DNA of 64,000 nt from Roseovarius tolerans. Lineage in GTDB: Bacteria > Pseudomonadota > Alphaproteobacteria > Rhodobacterales > Rhodobacteraceae. This document shows, piece by piece, positions 38,182 to 46,996 of the stretch; position 1 is the first letter of the stretch, and each line of letters begins with the position of its first letter. A program made the position numbers and the translations under genes. The DNA is taken from contig NZ_FOBO01000005.1 in the NCBI RefSeq assembly GCF_900109855.1, positions 1 to 64,000 of the forward strand. The letters run 5' to 3'. The notes below the pieces were generated by a model. It worked only from the letters and a program-made list of their open reading frames with translations, made no database searches and was not told where the DNA came from.

Positions 38182-39393
38182 TTACACGCGTTCGATGATG
38201 GTGGCGGCACCCATGCCGGAGGCGACGCAGAGCGTGGCAAGACCAACACCCTTGCCGCTGCGCTCCAGCTCATCGAGCAGCGTACCGATGATGATCGCGC
38301 CCGACGCTCCGAGCGGGTGGCCCATGGCGATGGCCCCGCCATTGACGTTGAGGCGGGAGTGATCGACGTCAAAGGCCTGCATGAAGCGCAGGACAACGGC
38401 GGAAAACGCCTCGTTCACTTCGAAAAGGTCGATATCCGAAATTGCCATGCCGCTGTCTTTCAGCGCCTTTTCGGTGGCGGGCACCGGGCCGGTCAGCATG
38501 ATCGTCGGATCGGTGCCGATCTTGGTGGTCTGGCGGATGCGCGCGCGGGGGGTGAGCCCCCATTTCTCGCCGAACGCCTTACTGCCCACGAGTACGCCCG
38601 CCGCCCCGTCGACGATACCGGACGAGTTACCGGCATGGTGGATGTGGTTGATCGCCTCAAGGTGCGGGTATTTCAGCTTGGCCACGGCATCAAAGCCCGG
38701 CATCACCTCGCCCATATCCTTGAAACTGGGCTTCAAGGCTCCGAGCGATTGCATGTCGGTGCCCGGGCGCATGTATTCGTCATGACCGAGGATCGAGAGG
38801 CCATTCTGATCCTTGATCTCGACAATCGAGCGGTCAAACCGGCGGTCCTCCCACGCGGCGGCGGCGCGGCGTTGCGATTCAACGGCGAGCGCGTCGGCAT
38901 CGTCGCGGCTGAACCCGTATTCGGTGGCGATGATATCCGCCGAAATCCCCTGCGGCACAAAATAGCTGTCCATGGCGATGCTGGGGTCGACGGCAATCGC
39001 CGCCCCGTCGCTGCCCATGGCGACGCGGCCCATCATCTCGACCCCGCCCGCGATATAGCCGTCCCCGGCCCCCGCGCGGACCTGGTTGGCGGCAAGGTTC
39101 ACGGCCTCCATTCCGCTGGCGCAGAAGCGGTTGATCGAGAGGCCGGGAATGCGCTCGTCCAGATCCGAGGCCAGCACTGCGGTACGTGCAAGGCAGCCGC
39201 CCTGCTCCATCACCTGCGTGGCATTGCCCCAGATCACATCCTCGACGGCGTGACCCTCAAGCCCGCTGCGCTCCCTGATCGCGTTGAGCATATCCGCCGA
39301 GAGCCGCGCGGCGGTTACCTCGTGCAGCGCGCCATCCTTGCGGCCCTTGCCACGCGGGCTGCGCACGGCGTCGTAGATATAGGCATCTGTCAT
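38182..39393 (-). CDS. fadA: Acetyl-CoA C-acyltransferase (thiolase, FadA/FadI type)
   Basis: A 403-residue thiolase that cleaves 3-ketoacyl-CoA in the last step of beta-oxidation. The catalytic residues are visible: nucleophile Cys in NRFCASGMEAVNLAAN, His in GGAIAMGHPLGASG and the second Cys in LCVASGMGAATI. The ATG at 39393 has GGAG six bases upstream. It lies 14 bp after the GST gene and 15 bp before the fadJ-type gene, so GST, thiolase and FadJ form one minus-strand operon. Confidence 0.93.
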   Translation of the reverse strand: MTDAYIYDAVRSPRGKGRKDGALHEVTAARLSADMLNAIRERSGLEGHAVEDVIWGNATQVMEQGGCLARTAVLASDLDERIPGLSINRFCASGMEAVNLAANQVRAGAGDGYIAGGVEMMGRVAMGSDGAAIAVDPSIAMDSYFVPQGISADIIATEYGFSRDDADALAVESQRRAAAAWEDRRFDRSIVEIKDQNGLSILGHDEYMRPGTDMQSLGALKPSFKDMGEVMPGFDAVAKLKYPHLEAINHIHHAGNSSGIVDGAAGVLVGSKAFGEKWGLTPRARIRQTTKIGTDPTIMLTGPVPATEKALKDSGMAISDIDLFEVNEAFSAVVLRFMQAFDVDHSRLNVNGGAIAMGHPLGASGAIIIGTLLDELERSGKGVGLATLCVASGMGAATIIERV

Positions 39394-39407
39394 CTCGGTC
39401 TCCTTTT

Positions 39408-40043
39408 TCACGCGCGGTCAGCAGGGCTGCCGGGCATCAGGTCATAGGCGTGTTTCCAGCCGGGCAGGCCCTCGATGTTCGAGAGCCACCGGTCGATCTC
39501 GGGCCAGTCCTTGCGGTCGAAACCGAAAGGCTCAGGGTAGAAGAGGTAGCCGCAGCAACTCAGATCGGCATTGGTTAGAGCCTTGCCCACGATCCAGTCA
39601 CGTCCCGCCAGATGCGCGTCGAGCGCAGCATAGGCCGCCTTGAGCCGCCCCTGCATGAAGCCGATAACCTCCGCCGGGCGTTTCTCCTCGGGAAGAAAAT
39701 TCATCAGGAACCGCGTCATCCCGGCCTGAGAGCTGAGCTTGTGATTGTCCCAGAACATCCAGCGCATCACCTCGCGCGCCTCCTCAGGCGTCTCTCCGCC
39801 GAATTTTCCTGTCTTCTCGGTGATATACATCTGCATGACGCCCGATTGCGTCAAGGTGACGTCGCCATCCACCAGCACCGGCACCTCGCCCATCACGTTG
39901 ATGTGACGGAAATCCGCCTGCCGCGTCTCGCCGCCGAAGAAATCGACAAAGACAGGCGCCCAGTCGAGACCTGCCAGTTCCAGCGCCAACGCCGCCTTGT
40001 AGGCATTGCCGCTCTCGCCGAAGCAGTGGAGTTTGATCGTCAT
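39408..40043 (-). CDS. Glutathione S-transferase family protein
   Basis: A 211-residue thioredoxin-fold/helical protein of the GST type: N-terminal TIKLHCFGESGNAYKAALAL (glutathione site), the cis-Pro MGEVPVLVDGD, the QSGVMQMYITEK turn, and an all-helix C-terminal domain with LTNADLSCCGYLFYP. It heads the operon with thiolase and the FadJ-type enzyme. A perfect 16-bp palindrome lies 70 bp upstream. Its own substrate and reason for joining a beta-oxidation operon are unknown. Confidence 0.85.
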   Translation of the reverse strand: MTIKLHCFGESGNAYKAALALELAGLDWAPVFVDFFGGETRQADFRHINVMGEVPVLVDGDVTLTQSGVMQMYITEKTGKFGGETPEEAREVMRWMFWDNHKLSSQAGMTRFLMNFLPEEKRPAEVIGFMQGRLKAAYAALDAHLAGRDWIVGKALTNADLSCCGYLFYPEPFGFDRKDWPEIDRWLSNIEGLPGWKHAYDLMPGSPADRA

Positions 40044-40069
40044 GGCGTGGCTCCCGGTTGCGGTGTTGG

Positions 40070-40096
40070 ATTTGAGTATTTTTGGAAAGGTGAAGC
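40070..40096 (+). repeat. Dispersed intergenic motif GGATTTGAGTATTTTTGG..., copy 4
   Basis: GGATTTGAGTATTTTTGG followed by AAAGGTGAAGCC, in the region upstream of the GST gene. It matches the motifs at 2873, 25181 (inverted), 35907 and 40237 (inverted). Confidence 0.65.
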
Positions 40097-40113
40097 CTGT
40101 GGGGATTCACCGA

Positions 40114-40129
40114 GCATTAACGTTAATGC
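40114..40129. promoter_or_regulatory. 16-bp perfect palindrome GCATTAACGTTAATGC, candidate operator
   Basis: It lies 70 bp before the ATG of the GST-thiolase-fadJ operon, in the 268-bp intergenic region. The AT-rich core TTAACGTTAA is typical of a dimeric repressor site, possibly for a fatty-acid or MerR/TetR-type regulator. The ACGTAA boxes before the MerR gene at 43943 are loosely similar. Confidence 0.6.
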
Positions 40130-40236
40130 GCTTTGATCGAAGGCGCGGGACAGGCTGGAGAGCCGATGACCGCGCAAGGTGAAGCCCTGTTCCGGTGTCT
40201 GATGCCAATCGGCCCGCGCATCGGACAGGGTGGACC

Positions 40237-40266
40237 TGTCCCATTCATTTTGCCCGAAATACTCCC
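40237..40266 (-). repeat. Dispersed intergenic motif, inverted copy 5
   Basis: On the minus strand: CGGCGGGAGTATTTCGGGCA followed by AAATGAATG. It is the fifth copy of the GAGTATTT family and lies 140 bp from the fourth copy, in opposite orientation, within the same intergenic region. Confidence 0.6.
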
Positions 40267-40311
40267 GCCGGAGGCATCCGGCATTTGCCCTATGTGCCAC
40301 CGTCCGGACCC

Positions 40312-41445
40312 TCACAGCGCCCTCGCGATCAGCTCTTTCATGATCTCGTTGGTGCCGCCATAGATGCGCTGCACGCGGGCATCGGCCCACATTTCGGCGA
40401 TGTCGTATTCCTGCATGTAGCCATAGCCGCCATGCAGTTGCAGGCAGTCATCGAGCACCTCGCCCTGCGCATCGGTCAGCCAATACTTCGCCATCGCCGC
40501 TTTTTCGACGCTCAACTCCCCGCGCATGTGCTCACTGATACATTCATCCATGAAGGCGCGGCAGACGGCGGTCTTGGTCTGGCATTCCGCCAGCTTGAAG
40601 CGGGTGTTCTGGAATTGCAGGATCGGTCCGCCGAAGGCCTTACGCTCTTTGCAGTAGGAAATCGTGCGCTCCACCCCGCCCTCCATCGCGCCCTGCGCGC
40701 CGCAGGCGATGATCAGCCGTTCCTGCGGCAGTTGCTCCATCATCTGATAAAAGCCGCGCCCCTCCTCGCCGCCCAGGATGTTCTCGGGCGGGATCTCGAC
40801 ATTGTCGAAGAACAATTCCGACGTGTCGCCCGCATGCAGCCCGACCTTTTCCAGATTGCGCCCGCGTGCAAAGCCCGACGCGCCCTCGGTCTCGACCACC
40901 ACGAGCGAGGTGCCTTTCGCGCCCTCCTTGGGGTCGGTCTTGGCGGCGACGATGATCAGGTCGGCATGCTGCCCGTTGGTAATGAACGTCTTTTGCCCCG
41001 ACAGGCGATAGGCGTTGCCGTCGCGCACCGCACGGGTCTTGATCCCCTGCACATCCGATCCGGCGGCCGGTTCGGACATGGCGAGCGCACCGACCATCTC
41101 GCCCGAGACCATTTTCGGCAGCCAGGTCTGCTTTTGCTCCTCGCTGCCATAGGCAAGGATGTAATGCGCGACGATGCCGGAATGAATGGGGTTGCCCCAG
41201 CTTGCCAGATTGGCGCGGCTCTGCTCCAGACAGATCACTGCCTCATGTCCGAAATCACCGCCCGCGCCACCGTACTCCTCGGGGATCGAAGGGCAGAGCA
41301 AGCCCAATTCGCCCGCCTGGTTCCATGTCTCGCGGTCCATGATGCCCGCCTTGCGCCAGCGCTCGTAATGCGGGCGCCATTCATCAGTGATGAACTTGGC
41401 CGTCATCTCACCGAGCATCCGGTGCTCGTCCGTCATCCATGTCAT
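40312..41445 (-). CDS. Acyl-CoA dehydrogenase (long-chain/isovaleryl-like)
   Basis: A 377-residue FAD enzyme that makes the first double bond of beta-oxidation. Seen: [18 protein letters not shown] (FAD and substrate loop), [12 protein letters not shown], and the C-terminal [17 protein letters not shown]. That end signature, lacking the MCAD-type YEG, is the one found in long-chain acyl-CoA dehydrogenases, whose catalytic Glu lies in an internal helix instead. The ATG at 41445 follows GGGAGG. Same strand as, and downstream of, the DmdC-like dehydrogenase and a small gene. Confidence 0.9.
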   Translation of the reverse strand: MTWMTDEHRMLGEMTAKFITDEWRPHYERWRKAGIMDRETWNQAGELGLLCPSIPEEYGGAGGDFGHEAVICLEQSRANLASWGNPIHSGIVAHYILAYGSEEQKQTWLPKMVSGEMVGALAMSEPAAGSDVQGIKTRAVRDGNAYRLSGQKTFITNGQHADLIIVAAKTDPKEGAKGTSLVVVETEGASGFARGRNLEKVGLHAGDTSELFFDNVEIPPENILGGEEGRGFYQMMEQLPQERLIIACGAQGAMEGGVERTISYCKERKAFGGPILQFQNTRFKLAECQTKTAVCRAFMDECISEHMRGELSVEKAAMAKYWLTDAQGEVLDDCLQLHGGYGYMQEYDIAEMWADARVQRIYGGTNEIMKELIARAL

Positions 41446-41470
41446 CGCCGGGCCTCCCGTCCCTGAATGG

Positions 41471-41683
41471 TCAGCGTTTGCGCGCGTCGAGCTCCGAATT
41501 GAAGATCCTGAGCCGATGCGCAAACGTGTCCTCATCGATCACGCTGTCGAAATTCTCGAACAGAAATGACAGCGCCTCGCCCTCGTCGAGCCCCGCCTCC
41601 TGGCTGAATTTGCGCAACCGGCGATAACCGTCCTCGGTCATCGCGGCATTGAAGCGGCGCGTCAGGCGAAAGCGTTTCGGCAT
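41471..41683 (-). CDS. Small hypothetical protein between two acyl-CoA dehydrogenase genes
   Basis: A 70-residue basic then acidic protein ([40 protein letters not shown]), largely helical. The start has a strong GGAGGA six bases before the ATG at 41683. The N-terminal [20 protein letters not shown] recalls ribbon-helix-helix-like DNA-binding segments, but that is only an impression. It lies 25 bp upstream of one acyl-CoA dehydrogenase gene and 43 bp downstream of the other. Confidence 0.65.
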   Translation of the reverse strand: MPKRFRLTRRFNAAMTEDGYRRLRKFSQEAGLDEGEALSFLFENFDSVIDEDTFAHRLRIFNSELDARKR

Positions 41684-41700
41684 CGGTTCCTCCTCCCGTC

Positions 41701-41727
41701 GGGTGGGGTTCAACCCCACCCCTTTTT
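41701..41727. repeat. GGGTGGGG hairpin within the acyl-CoA dehydrogenase operon
   Basis: GGGTGGGG-TTCAA-CCCCACCC, the longest member of the hairpin family also at 18638 and 24270-24328. It is followed by CTTTTT on the plus strand, but both flanking genes run on the minus strand, where no T-run follows. It lies directly after the stop of the gene ending at 41727. Confidence 0.6.
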
Positions 41728-43505
41728 CAGAACGCCTCGGCGTCAAGCTCCATCACCGGTTCCGCACCGCTCTCGATGCGCGCCAGATGCAGCGCGGTCG
41801 CGGGCAGGCGGCGCTTCATGTAGAAACGGCCCGTCGCCAGCTTGGTCTTGTAGAACGCCTCATCCGTGGTGCCCGCCTCCAGCGCCGCATGGGACGCCTT
41901 GGCCATCCGCGCCCACATCAGCCCGAGGCAGACATGGCCGAAAAGGTGCATGAAGTCATAGGATCCGGCAAGTGCTGCGTTGGGGTTCTTCATGCCGTTC
42001 TGCATGAAGAACATCGCCGAGGCCTGAAGATCCTTAGACGCCGCCTTGAGTGGGTCGAGGAAGTCTTTCTTCAGCGCCTCGTCGCCCTCGTTCTCCTTGA
42101 GGAAGGTCTTGATCATCTCGAAGAAGGCCATCACGTGCTTGCCGCTGTCCTGCGCCAGCTTGCGGCCCACCAGATCGAGGGCCTGAACGCCGTTGGCGCC
42201 TTCGTAGATCATGGCGATGCGGGCGTCGCGGGTGAATTGCGACATGCCCCATTCCTCGATATAGCCATGCCCGCCGTAGACCTGCTGCGCCAGCACGGTC
42301 ATGTCATAGCCTTCATCGGTGATAAAGCCCTTGATGACGGGGGTCATCAGCGAAATCAGCCCCTCTGCGGCGGCGTCCTCGCCGCGATGCGAGCGGTCGA
42401 TGAGTTCCGCGCCCCAGAGCATGAAGGCGCGCGCGCCCTCGATGAACGATTTCTGATCCATCAGCGAGCGGCGGATATCGGGATGCACGATCAGCGGATC
42501 GGCGGGGCCGTCGGGGTTTTCCGTGCCGGTCACCGCGCGGCCCTGAAGCCGGTCCTTGGCATAGGCGAGCGCGTTCTGATAGGCGACCTCGGCCTGTGCC
42601 AGCCCCTGCATGCCGACGCCGATCCGGGCCTCGTTCATCATGGTGAACATGGCGCGCATGCCCTTGTGCTCTTCGCCCAAGAGCCAACCGGTGGCGCCAT
42701 CATAGTTCATCACGCAGGTCGAGTTGCCGTGGATCCCCATTTTCTCTTCGATCTTGCCGCAGGTGACGCCGTTGCGGTCACCGAGGCTGCCGTCGTCCTT
42801 GACGATGAATTTCGGCACGATGAAGAGCGACACGCCCTTGATGCCCTCGGGCCCGCCCGGGATCTTGGCCAGCACCAGATGGACGATGTTGTCGGCCATG
42901 TCATGCTCGCCCGAGGAGATGAAGATCTTCTGCCCCGTCAGCAGATAGCTGCCATCATCCTGCGGTTCGGCCTTGGTCCGCATGAGGCCCAGATCGGTGC
43001 CGCAATGCGGCTCCGTGAGGTTCATGGTGCCGGTCCACTCGCAAGAGAACATCTTGGGCAGATAGGTCTCTTTCTGCTGGTCCGAGCCATGCACGAGGAT
43101 CGCGGAGGCCGCGCCATGGGTCAGGCCCTGATACATGGTAAACGCCTGATTGGCGCCCGAGAACATCTCGCCCACGGCGGTGCCCAGCACGTAAGGCATG
43201 TTCTGACCGCCATACTCTTCGGGCAGATCAAGCGCGGTCCAGCCGCCTTCGCGCACCTGATCGAACGCCGCTTTGAAGCCCTTGGGCGTGCGCACCACGC
43301 CGTTTTCCAGCACGCAGCCCTCGCTATCGCCCACCGGGTTCAGTGGCGACAGGACCTCCGAGGAAATCTTGCCGGCCTCTCCCAGAACCGCGCTGGTGAA
43401 CTCGCGGTCGAGTTCGGCATAGCCCGGCGTGTCCTGCTCTGACACATTCAGCACGTCATGCAGGATGAATTGCATGTCGCGGGTCGGTGCGGTGTAGCTT
43501 GGCAT
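41727..43505 (-). CDS. Acyl-CoA dehydrogenase with C-terminal extension (DmdC-like family)
   Basis: A 592-residue acyl-CoA dehydrogenase of the long form that includes 3-methylmercaptopropionyl-CoA dehydrogenase (DmdC) of marine bacteria. Seen: [48 protein letters not shown], and the FAD/catalytic segment [20 protein letters not shown], with the base Glu in YEG. Three or more paralogues occur in Roseobacter genomes and only some act on sulfur substrates, so DMSP use should not be assumed. It lies 36 bp downstream of a MerR regulator gene on the same strand. Confidence 0.87.
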   Translation of the reverse strand: MPSYTAPTRDMQFILHDVLNVSEQDTPGYAELDREFTSAVLGEAGKISSEVLSPLNPVGDSEGCVLENGVVRTPKGFKAAFDQVREGGWTALDLPEEYGGQNMPYVLGTAVGEMFSGANQAFTMYQGLTHGAASAILVHGSDQQKETYLPKMFSCEWTGTMNLTEPHCGTDLGLMRTKAEPQDDGSYLLTGQKIFISSGEHDMADNIVHLVLAKIPGGPEGIKGVSLFIVPKFIVKDDGSLGDRNGVTCGKIEEKMGIHGNSTCVMNYDGATGWLLGEEHKGMRAMFTMMNEARIGVGMQGLAQAEVAYQNALAYAKDRLQGRAVTGTENPDGPADPLIVHPDIRRSLMDQKSFIEGARAFMLWGAELIDRSHRGEDAAAEGLISLMTPVIKGFITDEGYDMTVLAQQVYGGHGYIEEWGMSQFTRDARIAMIYEGANGVQALDLVGRKLAQDSGKHVMAFFEMIKTFLKENEGDEALKKDFLDPLKAASKDLQASAMFFMQNGMKNPNAALAGSYDFMHLFGHVCLGLMWARMAKASHAALEAGTTDEAFYKTKLATGRFYMKRRLPATALHLARIESGAEPVMELDAEAF

Positions 43506-43541
43506 CTGGTTCTCTCTCCCTAAAGAATGGCCGTGCCGGTA

Positions 43542-43943
43542 TCACTCGGCGGCGTCGCGGTTGTCCTTGAGCGAGGCCAGCATGCGCTCGCCCCATGTCA
43601 TCTGTTCGCGCAACTCGGAGATTGCGGCCTCCAGCTCGTCGCGCTGCGTTTCCATCTCGGCCAGACGCGCCTTTGCCACCTCATAGGCGCGGGCGATCTG
43701 GGTGTGCTGCTGATCCCCCTTGTCGTAGAGATCGAGCAACTGGCGCAGTTCCTCGAGGCTGAACCCGAAGCGCTTACCGCGCAGGATCAGTTTCAGCCGC
43801 GCGCGGTCGCGCCGGGTGAAGAGGCGGCGCTGTCCTTGCCGAATGGGCGAGAGCAGTTCCTTGGCCTCGTAAAATCGCAGGGTGCGTGGGGTGACGTCGA
43901 ACGCCTCGCACATCTGCCGGATAGTCATCACGTCATCAGTCAT
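43542..43943 (-). CDS. MerR-family transcriptional regulator (paralogue 1)
   Basis: A 133-residue regulator: an N-terminal winged helix (TIRQMCEAFDVTPRTLRFYEA), basic wing (GQRRLFTRRDRARLKLIL), and a C-terminal coiled coil for dimer formation. No conserved Cys for metal binding, so a metabolite-responding type. It is immediately upstream of the DmdC-like dehydrogenase gene in the same direction, so it probably controls this fatty-acid operon and itself. Its close relative lies at 44117-44485. Confidence 0.88.
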   Translation of the reverse strand: MTDDVMTIRQMCEAFDVTPRTLRFYEAKELLSPIRQGQRRLFTRRDRARLKLILRGKRFGFSLEELRQLLDLYDKGDQQHTQIARAYEVAKARLAEMETQRDELEAAISELREQMTWGERMLASLKDNRDAAE

Positions 43944-44009
43944 TGCATCGCCTCGTCGCAGAGCATCTAGCGAATATCTGCGTCGGGTGCCCTATGGTTA
44001 CAACAGTCG

Positions 44010-44060
44010 CGCGGCTTTACGTAACCGCTACGTCACGTCACTTTCAAATTGACGTAAGAT
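44010..44060. promoter_or_regulatory. ACGTAA box cluster upstream of the first MerR gene
   Basis: This 50-bp stretch contains the palindrome TTACGTAA (44017-44024), then CTACGTCACGTCAC, then TTGACGTAAG, several half-sites ACGT(A/C)A within about 40 bp. A weak minus-strand promoter (TTGAAA, then TACGTA 18 bp on) overlaps them. MerR regulators of branched-chain and fatty-acid breakdown (LiuR type) are known to use ACGTAA-like sites, so this may be the operator of one or both MerR proteins. Confidence 0.5.
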
Positions 44061-44116
44061 AAGGCAAGGTAAAGGGATATATCGGGACATTTTCTTGCCC
44101 CCGCGTCAGCCTAATC

Positions 44117-44485
44117 TCAGTCGAGATTCGCCTCGGTCTGATCGCGCAGCTGGCGCAACTCGGCCATCGCCTCGTCGATCTGGCGGCGCTGTTCGGCGAG
44201 TTCGGCAAGCTGTCGGTCGGCAAGGTCGATCCAGCTGCGCATCTGCGCGTCGGTGCCCTCATGCTCGTAGATCAACAGCCATTGGCGGATATCCTCGAGC
44301 GAAAATCCGAATTTCCGCCCCCGCAGGATCAGCGTCATACGCGCGCATTCGCGCGGCCCGTAATAGCGCGACCGCCCCTCACGCTCCGGCTGCAAAAGCT
44401 CGATATACTCGTAATACCGCAACGTTCGCGGCGTGACGTCGTATTTCGCGCACATCTCCTTGAAGGACAGTCTGTTCTCCACCAT
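44117..44485 (-). CDS. MerR-family transcriptional regulator (paralogue 2)
   Basis: A 122-residue regulator similar along its length to the one at 43542-43943: SFKEMCAKYDVTPRTLRYYEY, then RSRYYGPRECARMTLILRGRKFGFSLEDIRQWL (shared GxKFGFSLEDIRQ-type segment), then a coiled coil. The ATG at 44485 follows GGAGGG by eight bases; a longer frame upstream overlaps the opposite gene. It is divergent from the PaaI thioesterase pair (about 117 bp between), which is the likeliest target after the acyl-CoA dehydrogenases. Confidence 0.87.
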   Translation of the reverse strand: MVENRLSFKEMCAKYDVTPRTLRYYEYIELLQPEREGRSRYYGPRECARMTLILRGRKFGFSLEDIRQWLLIYEHEGTDAQMRSWIDLADRQLAELAEQRRQIDEAMAELRQLRDQTEANLD

Positions 44486-44602
44486 CGTCCGGCCCTCCTG
44501 CAGGGTCAGGTTAGGGCCAAGGCGCGTGCCGTGCAACCGTCGCTCTTGCAGCCGCGGCCCGTTGCGTCCCATAAAGGGCGCGAGATCGCAGCGGGGATGC
44601 CC

Positions 44603-45025
44603 ATGGATGACGAGAAGAACCGGATCGCGCAGCAGTTCATGCAGGCGCTGCCGCATGCCCGCGCGCTTGGCCTGCGCCTCATCGGCATGGGCGAGGGTCG
44701 CGCGGAGATCGAAATGGATTATGACGACCGCCTGATCGGGGATCCGGAGACGGGGGTGATTCACGGCGGCGCGGTCTCGGCGCTGATGGATACCTGCTGC
44801 GGGGCGGCGGCAATGAGTCATCCCGCGTCGCCCGGCGGCACAGCCACCATCGACCTGCGCATCGACTACATGCGCCCGGCCACGCCGGGACAGGCGATCC
44901 GGGCCGAGGCCGAGTGCTATCACATCACCCGTTCGGTGGCCTTCGTGCGCGCCCGTGCGATGGACGACGACAGCGCCCGCCCCGTCGCCACCGCCACCGG
45001 CACCTTCACCGTGGAGGGCGGCTGA
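44603..45025 (+). CDS. PaaI-family acyl-CoA thioesterase 1
   Basis: A 140-residue hotdog-fold thioesterase. Seen: LIGDPETGVIHGGAVSALMDTCCG with the HGG motif and the catalytic Asp, and GTATIDLRIDYMRPATPG. It would release CoA from phenylacetyl-type or other medium acyl-CoA intermediates. The ATG at 44603 or the one at 44597 may serve; the former has better spacing from GCGGGG. It is overlapped by the next gene (TGATG) and is divergent from the second MerR gene. Confidence 0.85.
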   Translation: MDDEKNRIAQQFMQALPHARALGLRLIGMGEGRAEIEMDYDDRLIGDPETGVIHGGAVSALMDTCCGAAAMSHPASPGGTATIDLRIDYMRPATPGQAIRAEAECYHITRSVAFVRARAMDDDSARPVATATGTFTVEGG

Positions 45026-45534
45026 TGGCGCGCGCCCGTCCCGAACCCGTGCAGGTGGTCAAGCAGCGCCGCGATGCCGCATTGAAGGCGCTGGTCGAGG
45101 GCGTGCCCTACATCCGCTTTCTCGGCGTGCAGTTCGAGCGCCGCGGCGACGAGCTGACCGCCGTGATGCCGTTTGACGAAAAGCTGATCGGCAATCCGCT
45201 GCTGCCTGCGCTGCATGGCGGGGCGACGGCCGCGTTTCTCGAAATCACCTCGATCATCGGGCTCAGTTGGGGCCATTTGTGGGAAGAGATCGAGAGCGGC
45301 AAGACCGACGTGGAAACACTGACGGAGGGCCGCCTGCCGCGCCTGCCCAAGACGATTGATTTCACCGTCGATTACCTGCGTTCGGGCCTGCCGCGCGATG
45401 CCTATGCCCGCGCGCAGGTCAACCGCTCGGGGCGTCGCTATGCCAGCGTGCATGTCGAGGCGTGGCAGGACAACCGCTCGCGCCCCTTCGCGCAGGCCAC
45501 CGGCCATTTCCTGATGCCGCGCCGCGATGAGTGA
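45025..45534 (+). CDS. PaaI-family acyl-CoA thioesterase 2
   Basis: A 169-residue hotdog protein related to the preceding one: GNPLLPALHGGATAAFLEITSII has the HGG motif, and IDFTVDYLRSGLPRD and YASVHVEAWQDN follow the fold. Its ATG at 45025 shares a base with the upstream stop, and its own stop overlaps the MATE start, so three genes are translated together. Tandem hotdog paralogues may act as a hetero-oligomer, as in some thioesterases. Confidence 0.82.
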   Translation: MARARPEPVQVVKQRRDAALKALVEGVPYIRFLGVQFERRGDELTAVMPFDEKLIGNPLLPALHGGATAAFLEITSIIGLSWGHLWEEIESGKTDVETLTEGRLPRLPKTIDFTVDYLRSGLPRDAYARAQVNRSGRRYASVHVEAWQDNRSRPFAQATGHFLMPRRDE

Positions 45535-46843
45535 GACTGCCCGCGCGGTCACCCATGCCCGCGTCCTCAAGATCGCCCTGCCGATCGTCATTTCCAACGC
45601 GACGGTGCCCATTCTGGGCGCGGTGGATACCGGCGTGGTGGGGCAGATCGGGCTCGCCGCGCCCATCGGCGCGGTCGGCATCGGCGCGGTAATCCTCACG
45701 GGGCTCTACTGGATCTTCGGCTTTCTGCGGATGGGCACCACGGGGCTGACCAGTCAGGCGCATGGGGCAGGGCAAACCGGCGAGGTTGCGGCCCTGCTCA
45801 CCCGCGCGCTGATGATCGGCTTTGCCGGGGGCCTTATGGTGATCGCCCTGCAAGTCCCGATCTTCTGGGCCGCCTTCCAGATCTCCCCCGCCAGTGCCGA
45901 GGTCGAGGCTCTCGCGCGCGACTACATGGCCATTCGCGTCTGGTCCGCGCCTGCGATGATCGCGCTTTTCGGGATGACCGGCTGGCTGATTGCGCAGGAG
46001 CGCACGCGCGCGGTGCTGATGATCCAGGTGCTGATGAACGGCGTCAATATCGGGCTCGACCTGTGGTTGGTGCTATGGCTCGATATGGGCGTGACCGGCG
46101 TGGCGCAGGCCACGGTGATCGCCGAATGGGGCGGGCTGGCGCTCGGCTTCTGGTTTTGCCGCGATGCCTTCGGCGTGCCCGCCTGGCGCGACTGGCCGCG
46201 CGTCTTTGATCGCGCGCGTCTGCGCAACATGGCCATGGTGAATACCGATATCCTGCTGCGCTCGCTGATGCTGCAGATCATCTTCATCTCGTTCCTGTTT
46301 CTGGGCGCGGATTTCGGCGATGTGACGCTGGCGGCCAATCAGGTGCTACTCCAGTTCCTCAACATCACCGCCCATGCGCTCGACGGCTTTGCCTTCGCCG
46401 CCGAGGCGCTGGTGGGGCAGGCGTATGGTGCCCGCGCAGTGGCCCTGCTGCGGCGTGGGGCGCTGATGACCAGCTTTTGGGGGCTGGTGGTCTGTATCGC
46501 GCTGGCCGTCGGTTTTGCGACCTTCGGCGGCGCGATCATTGATCTCATGGCCAAAGTGCCCGAGGTGCAGGCCGAGGCGCGCAGCTATCTGATCTACATG
46601 GCCGCCGCCCCGATCCTGGGGCTTGCCGCCTATATGCTCGACGGGGTGTTCATTGGTGCCACCCGCTCGCGCGACATGCGCAACATGATGGCGCTCAGCC
46701 TCGTGGTCTATGTGGCGGCAGCGGCGGCGCTGGTGCCGTCGCTCGGCAATCACGGGCTGTGGCTGGCGCTTCTGGTCAGCTTTGTCGCGCGCGGCGTAAC
46801 CCTCGGCCTGCGCTATCCTGCGCTGGAGCGTGCTGTTGGCTAG
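45527..46843 (+). CDS. MATE-family multidrug/toxin efflux protein
   Basis: A 438-residue inner-membrane protein with twelve predicted helices in two six-helix halves, typical of MATE antiporters that expel cationic compounds using Na+ or H+. Recognisable parts are ALPIVISNATVPILGAVDTG in helix 1 and ALDGFAFAAEALVGQAYGAR in helix 7. DinF-like in order. Coupled to the two thioesterase genes upstream by overlapping codons. Confidence 0.87.
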   Translation: MSETARAVTHARVLKIALPIVISNATVPILGAVDTGVVGQIGLAAPIGAVGIGAVILTGLYWIFGFLRMGTTGLTSQAHGAGQTGEVAALLTRALMIGFAGGLMVIALQVPIFWAAFQISPASAEVEALARDYMAIRVWSAPAMIALFGMTGWLIAQERTRAVLMIQVLMNGVNIGLDLWLVLWLDMGVTGVAQATVIAEWGGLALGFWFCRDAFGVPAWRDWPRVFDRARLRNMAMVNTDILLRSLMLQIIFISFLFLGADFGDVTLAANQVLLQFLNITAHALDGFAFAAEALVGQAYGARAVALLRRGALMTSFWGLVVCIALAVGFATFGGAIIDLMAKVPEVQAEARSYLIYMAAAPILGLAAYMLDGVFIGATRSRDMRNMMALSLVVYVAAAAALVPSLGNHGLWLALLVSFVARGVTLGLRYPALERAVG

Positions 46844-46996
46844 CCTAAGGCTCGGTCCTCCGCAAACTCCTGAATGCCGGACCAACATTCGAAGATCACG
46901 AAAGTTAAGTCCAGATAACAAGAATTGATCGGGCCTGCGGCGTTTCGCAAGGCGCTCTCCCTTGCAATGAAAGCGGGGATGAGGCTAAGGGATACC

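Noticed and set aside
41649-43442. Long plus-strand frame opposite the DmdC-like dehydrogenase
   Set aside because: Same cause; the minus strand encodes a complete acyl-CoA dehydrogenase.
41727-43505. Firm assignment as DmdC of DMSP breakdown
   Set aside because: Several paralogues of this family exist in Roseobacter genomes and no other dmd gene is in the window.
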